Shown: piece after piece, positions 59,718-64,000 of the stretch
Position numbering within the stretch: position 1 is the stretch's first letter
Layout: the number at the start of each line of letters is the position of its first letter
Source: JAIQFL01 sp035295745
GTDB lineage: Bacteria; Acidobacteriota; Terriglobia; Bryobacterales; Bryobacteraceae
Length of the DNA stretch: 64,000 nucleotides
NCBI GenBank assembly: GCA_035295745.1
Contig: DATGIL010000089.1
Coordinates: forward strand, 1-64,000
Reading direction: 5' to 3'
Notes under the pieces: model-generated
The model's database searches: none
Told to the model about the DNA's origin: nothing
Seen by the model: the letters and a program-made list of their open reading frames with translations, nothing else
Made by a program: the position numbers and the translations under genes

Positions 59718-61247
59718 ATGTTGCGCATGACACGCTCTCTTGCAGCACTCCTTTTCGGCGGGCTCGCGTTTAGTCAAAACGCGAGCGTGCAACCGCCTTC
59801 CTCAGTAAGCGCTCCTGCTATTAAATCGGCAGACTTGCAACTGGACGCGCAAATCCTGCGCAAAGCGTTTGAACAACTGCATCCCGGTCTCTATCGGTAC
59901 AACACTAAAGCCGAGATGGACGCAGAGTTCGAAGCGCTCGAGAGGGATCTCTCGCACGATCAATCTTTGCCGGAAGCCTTCCTCGCATTCTCTGTCTTCG
60001 CTGCTCGTCTGAAGTGCGGCCACACGTATCCGAACTTCTTCAACCAGAAAGAGACGATTGCGGCGGCGCTCTTTCACGGCCGGAACCGCGTTCCCTTCTA
60101 TTTTCGCTGGATGGATCAAAAGATGGTGGTTACCGAGGACTTCACGCCGGGCCATCGACTCCCTCGTGGCACGGAAGTTCTGTCTGTCAACGGAACTCCG
60201 GTGCAGGCAATCCTCCAACAGCTCATGACCATTGCCCGGGCAGATGGATCGAACGACGCGAAGCGAATCGCCTATCTGGAGGTGACCGGCGACAGCATCT
60301 ACGAAGCATTTGATGTCTACTTCCCGATGTTTTTTCCACCAAAGAGCACGACACTGCAACTGATTGTGCGCCGTCCCGGGGAGAAGAACACGCCAATCCT
60401 CAACGTCGAGGCTCTGACGTTCGAGCAGCGCATTTCTCCGATCAAGGCGAGGGAGGCAGGCCGGAATGGCGGGAATGAGGTTCTCTTCACATGGAAGTAT
60501 TTCAGCAACGGTGTCGCCTATCTGGGGATGCCTACCTGGGCGGTCTACAACAGTCGTTGGGACTGGAAAACCTGGCTGAATTCCAAATTGGACGAACTGG
60601 CTGTGAAGAATGCGCCAGCACTCGTGGTGGATCTGCGCGGGAATGAGGGCGGCAACGACGTGGGCAACGAGATCCTGAGGCGCCTGGTTGCCAGCGATCT
60701 GAAAATTTCAGCCTATCGACGCCTGGTCCGTTATCGCCAAACTCCCGCCGAATTGAGTCCTTATCTCGATACCTGGGACCCTAGTTTCAATAATTGGGGA
60801 GAGGCGGCCGTGGAACTGCCGCGGGCTTGGCCGAATGCCCCGCCGGTTCACTACTTCGCTCTAACAAAGTTCGACGACAATTCCGACGGAGATGTCATCC
60901 ACCCGGTCGGCATGCCGTTTCACGGCAAAGTTTATGTGTTGATGGATGCGAGCAACAGCTCAGCGACGTTCCAGTTCGCACAGATCGTACAGCTAAACAA
61001 ACTGGGAACGCTGGTTGGCCGGCCTTCGGGTGGAAATCAACGCGGCATCAACGGCGGAGCGTTCTTCTTCCTCCGCTTGCCCAAGTCTCAGATCGAAATG
61101 GATCTTCCACTGATCGGCAGCTTCCCAGCGTCGCATCAAAACGATGCGGGCCTTACCCCAGATGTACTCGTCACACCGACTTTGCAGGACATCATTGAAG
61201 GAAGGGATGCGGAGATGGCGAAAGCCGGTGCGATTCAAGGGAACTGA
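59718..61247 (+). CDS. S41-family-like secreted peptidase
   Basis: 509 residues with a signal peptide (RSLAALLFGGLAFSQ). A helical N-terminal domain (about 35-120), a PDZ-like region (RLPRGTEVLSVNGTPVQAIL, about 145-175) and a C-terminal processing-protease-like domain with ALVVDLRGNEGGNDVGNEIL and VYVLMDASNSSATFQFAQIV; the Ser in NSSATF occupies the nucleophile position. It may cleave or bind peptides in the periplasm. Activity should be confirmed because the surrounding motif differs from the usual GTAS-type sequence. It stands alone between the graveyard region and a leftward sigma gene. Confidence 0.8.
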   Translation: MLRMTRSLAALLFGGLAFSQNASVQPPSSVSAPAIKSADLQLDAQILRKAFEQLHPGLYRYNTKAEMDAEFEALERDLSHDQSLPEAFLAFSVFAARLKCGHTYPNFFNQKETIAAALFHGRNRVPFYFRWMDQKMVVTEDFTPGHRLPRGTEVLSVNGTPVQAILQQLMTIARADGSNDAKRIAYLEVTGDSIYEAFDVYFPMFFPPKSTTLQLIVRRPGEKNTPILNVEALTFEQRISPIKAREAGRNGGNEVLFTWKYFSNGVAYLGMPTWAVYNSRWDWKTWLNSKLDELAVKNAPALVVDLRGNEGGNDVGNEILRRLVASDLKISAYRRLVRYRQTPAELSPYLDTWDPSFNNWGEAAVELPRAWPNAPPVHYFALTKFDDNSDGDVIHPVGMPFHGKVYVLMDASNSSATFQFAQIVQLNKLGTLVGRPSGGNQRGINGGAFFFLRLPKSQIEMDLPLIGSFPASHQNDAGLTPDVLVTPTLQDIIEGRDAEMAKAGAIQGN

Positions 61248-61428
61248 CGATTCAATTTCGCATCGAGCTGCTCTCATCCACGATCAGTCGTCTCCCGGAC
61301 GACTGAATGACCCTAACAGGCCCGGCTAGCTGGGCCGCACGCACGCTTGCCGGGAACTCACGATGTATCGCGGGCAGTTCAATGCCGAAGCTTATGCGAC
61401 CCTGTCGCGGACACGCTGGAGTGACGAA

Positions 61429-62013
61429 TCACGCGGGGACGATCTCCCCGCTCTGCTCCAAGCGCCGCTTGAGCTCCCTCCGAGCCCGTAGCAGACGTGA
61501 CTTTGCGGCCATCACCGAAATCCCAAGTTCCCCCGCCAACTCCTCCATCGAAAACTGATCCAGTTCTCGCATCACCAGCGCCTTTCGAAGCAGCAAAGGC
61601 AGCCTCCGGATTTCGCGATGCAAAATCTCGGACGTCTCACGGGAGCTAAGATCCCCTTCAGGTGTCGGCCTCTTGTCGCGAAGTTCCACCACCGGCACCT
61701 CTCCGTCTGCGGCTCCTTCATCGAGATAGAAGAAACTGGCTCGCTGGGTCTTCCTCAGCCGCATCAGGCAATGGTTGATGACGATGCGCGACATCCAGGT
61801 GGAAAACTTTGAGCCGCGCCGAAATTGGCCCAGGTGACGCCAGGCATTCCAGTAGGAGTTCTGTACCTCATCTTCAGCATCCTGCCGGTCCTTCAGGATG
61901 GAGAGGGCCAGCTTGAAGGAGGTTGAGGTGTTGCGCCTCATCAACTCCTCAAAAGCTGCTTGATTCTTCTCTTGGGCCAGGGTGAGGAGCGCGTCGTCCG
62001 AGAGATATCGCAT
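61429..62013 (-). CDS. ECF-type RNA polymerase sigma factor
   Basis: 194 residues. Region 2 is AFEELMRRNTSTSFKLALSI and DRQDAEDEVQNSYWNAWRHL, then FSTWMSRIVINHCLMRLRK; region 4 is LPLLLRKALVMRELDQFSME and ELGISVMAAKSRLLRARREL. It is complete, unlike the fragment at 8309. No anti-sigma gene is next to it. The divergent neighbour is a cupin regulator whose start lies about 107 bases away, so the two share a promoter region. Confidence 0.92.
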   Translation of the reverse strand: MRYLSDDALLTLAQEKNQAAFEELMRRNTSTSFKLALSILKDRQDAEDEVQNSYWNAWRHLGQFRRGSKFSTWMSRIVINHCLMRLRKTQRASFFYLDEGAADGEVPVVELRDKRPTPEGDLSSRETSEILHREIRRLPLLLRKALVMRELDQFSMEELAGELGISVMAAKSRLLRARRELKRRLEQSGEIVPA

Positions 62014-62119
62014 AAGTAAGAGATGAGTGCGGGCGACGGGTGGTTCACCAATGGAGAAAGTCCGTTCAGTAAGAATGATGTATTGACCTTATGTTTCAGT
62101 ATTACTAAACTGGATTTTA

Positions 62120-62728
62120 ATGAAACAGGAAAGCAGCTCTGAGACCATCCGGCGTGTTCTCTCCTCCTACGAGCTCGGCCGGAAGCTCCGTCAGCTCCGT
62201 TTGCGTAAGAAGATCGCGCTGGTGGACCTCGGAAAGCACACGGGACTGTCGCCGTCGATGCTTTCCCAGCTGGAAAACGGGAAAATGATACCCACGCTTC
62301 CCACGCTGGCACGCATCGCCATGGTCTTCGATGTCGGGCTCGATCACTTCTTCGGAGACAAAGGCGGGCGCAAGCTGTTTTCCGTTGTTCGGGCGCAGGA
62401 GCGCATGCGCTTTCCCGAACGGGCCGACGTGCCCGTCCCAGCCTACTTCTTCGAGTGCCTGACGTTCGCGACCCAAGGAAAAGGTCTCCAGGCTTACCTG
62501 GCGGAATTCCCGCAGCGAACGGCAGACGACGGTAGCCAGCATTTCCACGAAGGATCGGAGTTCCTGTTTGTGCTAAAAGGATCGCTGGCCATCCGTTTTC
62601 AGGAGGAGGACCACGAACTACAGGCCGGCGACAGCGTACTTCTGGACTCCTCGGAGCCGCACAGCTACCGCGGCAATGGGCCAGAAGGGGCTACGGCCAT
62701 CGTGGTTACGGCGCCACCGCGGCTCTGA
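62120..62728 (+). CDS. XRE-family regulator with cupin domain
   Basis: 202 residues. The N-terminal helix-turn-helix (about 18-75) reads LRQLRLRKKIALVDLGKHTG, LSPSMLSQLENGKMIPTLPT. The C-terminal cupin barrel (about 125-195) has HFHEGSEFLFVLKGSLAIRF and DSVLLDSSEPHSYRG, with His and Glu residues suitable for a metal or ligand. Such proteins control metabolite or redox genes. It converges on the ferrochelatase gene and overlaps its end by 64 bases. Confidence 0.92.
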   Translation: MKQESSSETIRRVLSSYELGRKLRQLRLRKKIALVDLGKHTGLSPSMLSQLENGKMIPTLPTLARIAMVFDVGLDHFFGDKGGRKLFSVVRAQERMRFPERADVPVPAYFFECLTFATQGKGLQAYLAEFPQRTADDGSQHFHEGSEFLFVLKGSLAIRFQEEDHELQAGDSVLLDSSEPHSYRGNGPEGATAIVVTAPPRL

Positions 62729-63705
62729 ATCGGAGGCCGCCGGGGAGCAGGGCAACACTCCGTCGGGCAGATCGCGCACCCCGCGCTGGCCTCCACGATC
62801 ATTTCCCGGATCATAGTAATGAACGCGGGATGCACTCCCACCGTACCGGCACGCACCAGGTTGACCCCGAGTTCGCGGCACAAATGGGCAGCTTCGGTAT
62901 CCAGATCGTACAACACTTCCATATGGTCGGAGAGAAACCCGATGGGCGCCAGCAACAAATCGGTGAGTCTACCACTGGCATGCAACTGGCGAATGCGATC
63001 GCAGACGTCCGGTTCCAGCCAGGGCTGCGTGGGCGGTCCGCTGCGGCTCTGATAAACCAGGCTACCCGGATGCCCCACGGCCTTCGAGACCAACCCGCAC
63101 GACTCCTGCAATTGCACAACGTACGGACTGCTTTCGGCCATCGATAAGGGGATGCTATGTGCCGTGTACAGAAGGATCGCCGACGCACGCCGTTCGGCGG
63201 GAATCGCACCGAGCGCAGTGTGCACGCGGTCTGCCATAGCCGTTAGGAAGCCGGGCCGATTGTGGAATGGCGGCAACTTGTGGACATCCGGTGCGCCCGG
63301 TCCCAGTGACTCACGCGCCCTGTCGATGTCTTCCTGGTATTGCCGACAGCCGGAGTACGATCCGAAGGCGGAAGTTGCGAAAGCCAGTGCCTTGCGGACG
63401 CCATCGGTCTGCATGCTGCGCAGAGTTTCGGCCAGCATCGGGTGCCAGTTGCGATTGCCCCAGTAGATGGGCAGGTCAACACCATACGCGGACAACTCAT
63501 CTTCCAGTTCCGCGATCAGGGCACGATTGTGGCTGTTGATGGGGCTCTTGCCGCCAAAATGATAATAATGCTCAGCCACTTCTAACATTCGCTCGCGCGG
63601 CACGTTTTTTCCGCGCAGAACATTCTCCAGGAATGGTATGACGTCTTCTTCCCGCTCCGGCCCGCCAAAGGAGACCACCAGAAGGGCATCGTAGACTTGG
63701 TTCAT
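62665..63705 (-). CDS. hemH: Ferrochelatase
   Basis: 346 residues. DALLVVSFGGPEREEDVIPF opens the protein, YYHFGGKSPINSHNRALIAE and LYTAHSIPLSMAE (with the active-site His) follow, and APIGFLSDHMEVLYDLDTEA matches the second lobe. It inserts iron into a porphyrin, completing haem or coproporphyrin-pathway haem synthesis. Near the C-terminus GCAICPTECCP offers a cluster of Cys residues reminiscent of [2Fe-2S]-type ferrochelatases. The last 30 residues overlap the convergent regulator gene and are low in character. The start overlaps the upstream redoxin stop (ATGA). Confidence 0.95.
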   Translation of the reverse strand: MNQVYDALLVVSFGGPEREEDVIPFLENVLRGKNVPRERMLEVAEHYYHFGGKSPINSHNRALIAELEDELSAYGVDLPIYWGNRNWHPMLAETLRSMQTDGVRKALAFATSAFGSYSGCRQYQEDIDRARESLGPGAPDVHKLPPFHNRPGFLTAMADRVHTALGAIPAERRASAILLYTAHSIPLSMAESSPYVVQLQESCGLVSKAVGHPGSLVYQSRSGPPTQPWLEPDVCDRIRQLHASGRLTDLLLAPIGFLSDHMEVLYDLDTEAAHLCRELGVNLVRAGTVGVHPAFITMIREMIVEASAGCAICPTECCPAPRRPPIQSRGGAVTTMAVAPSGPLPR

Positions 63706-64000
63706 GCACCACTCCCGGATTCGGCCGGCAACTCGCAGATGCCGGCATAGTCCGGCCGGTCGCTGGCCGAACGGTGGCGGAAGCGGCGCACAATGCCGCC
63801 TTTATTGAGCAGGAAGAGGCCCGGCATCTGCGAACTGTCCGCCGCAGGGGCTCCGATGCCATGGCCTCGCAAAACACCCACGAGGAAACCCCGCCAGAGC
63901 GCCTTCGGGCCGAACAGTTGCAGCAGACTGCCGCGTTTCAGGCCGAAGCCCTTGTAGAGCTTCTGGTCGGGGTCGCAGATGCTCTCCAGGTCCGCCAGTC
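63702..64000 (-). CDS. Thioredoxin-like (AhpC/TSA-type) redoxin, 5' end outside window
   Basis: The C-terminal 98 codons of a leftward gene that starts beyond the window edge. LYKGFGLKRGSLLQLFGPK and QMPGLFLLNKGGIVRRFRHR, then SASDRPDYAGI, resemble the C-terminal half of selenoprotein-L/AhpC-TSA-like proteins. The redox Cys region would be in the missing part. It is translationally coupled to ferrochelatase. Confidence 0.65.
   Translation of the reverse strand, partial: LADLESICDPDQKLYKGFGLKRGSLLQLFGPKALWRGFLVGVLRGHGIGAPAADSSQMPGLFLLNKGGIVRRFRHRSASDRPDYAGICELPAESGSGA

Noticed and set aside
1..64000. tRNA, rRNA, CRISPR array, phage or complete insertion sequence
   Set aside because: No cloverleaf, ribosomal, repeat-spacer or transposase sequence was recognised by eye; a tRNA or Rfam scan would be needed to exclude small RNAs.

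Overview
The window reads as chromosomal DNA of a GC-rich, didermic soil bacterium, most likely an acidobacterium of the Bryobacterales/Solibacter type. This is inferred from a TonB-dependent receptor with an N-terminal carboxypeptidase-like domain, giant beta-propeller histidine kinases, stand-alone degenerate receiver proteins and many ECF sigma factors. No rRNA, tRNA, CRISPR array or intact insertion sequence was seen.

Layout. 0.2-7.5 kb is a minus-strand run: ECF sigma factor, TonB-dependent receptor, inositol-phosphate-type cytidylyltransferase, a flippase/nucleotidyltransferase-like/CDP-alcohol phosphotransferase fusion and an EEP phosphatase/nuclease. At 7.9-8.6 kb two truncated genes, an inositol-1-phosphate synthase and a sigma factor, meet at one deletion scar. 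9-18.6 kb holds a degenerate receiver, a STAS-like protein and two mirror-image histidine kinase/response regulator pairs around a DoxX-like protein. 18.9-22.3 kb has a GAF-type sigma-54 activator and a Clp-like ATPase. 22.6-24.1 kb is decayed: a gene with an in-frame stop and a DUF433/DUF5615 pair with a frameshifted toxin. 24.5-32.3 kb is a TetR/RND efflux operon whose permease is fused to its outer-membrane channel, followed by an HtrA-like protease. 32.4-38.8 kb has small secreted proteins, a second sigma-54 activator, TPR proteins and a cytidylate-kinase-like enzyme. 38.8-50.6 kb is central carbon metabolism: acetate kinase, phosphoketolase and pyruvate kinase on the plus strand; glycogen debranching enzyme, DedA-rhodanese, glycogen phosphorylase and a broken 4-alpha-glucanotransferase on the minus strand. 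50.9-59.5 kb is a gene graveyard around a large beta-helix/SLH protein, a bacterioferritin and an SDR-DUF2867 operon. 59.7-64 kb carries an S41-like peptidase, an ECF sigma factor, a cupin/XRE regulator and ferrochelatase with a redoxin.

The most interesting signal is regulatory. At least eight genes or operons have a -24/-12 element of the form TGG-N9-TGC upstream, and most also have a repeat built as TCGGCA-N8-CGGCA-N2-TGCCGA located about 45-100 bases further upstream. This is the architecture of a sigma-54 regulon with enhancer sites. The candidate targets are the activator at 34567 itself, two STAS-like proteins, TPR proteins, a DUF4136 protein, the efflux operon, phosphoketolase and the glycogen-degradation operon. 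The two GAF activators are the natural candidates for the binding protein. This suggests that glycogen breakdown and the phosphoketolase-acetate kinase ATP route are switched together with stress and efflux functions. It is an inference from hand-found motifs and has not been tested statistically.

The many broken genes (at least ten, by single-base deletions, in-frame stops and truncations) show ongoing local gene loss. Some of the single-base events could instead be sequence errors.
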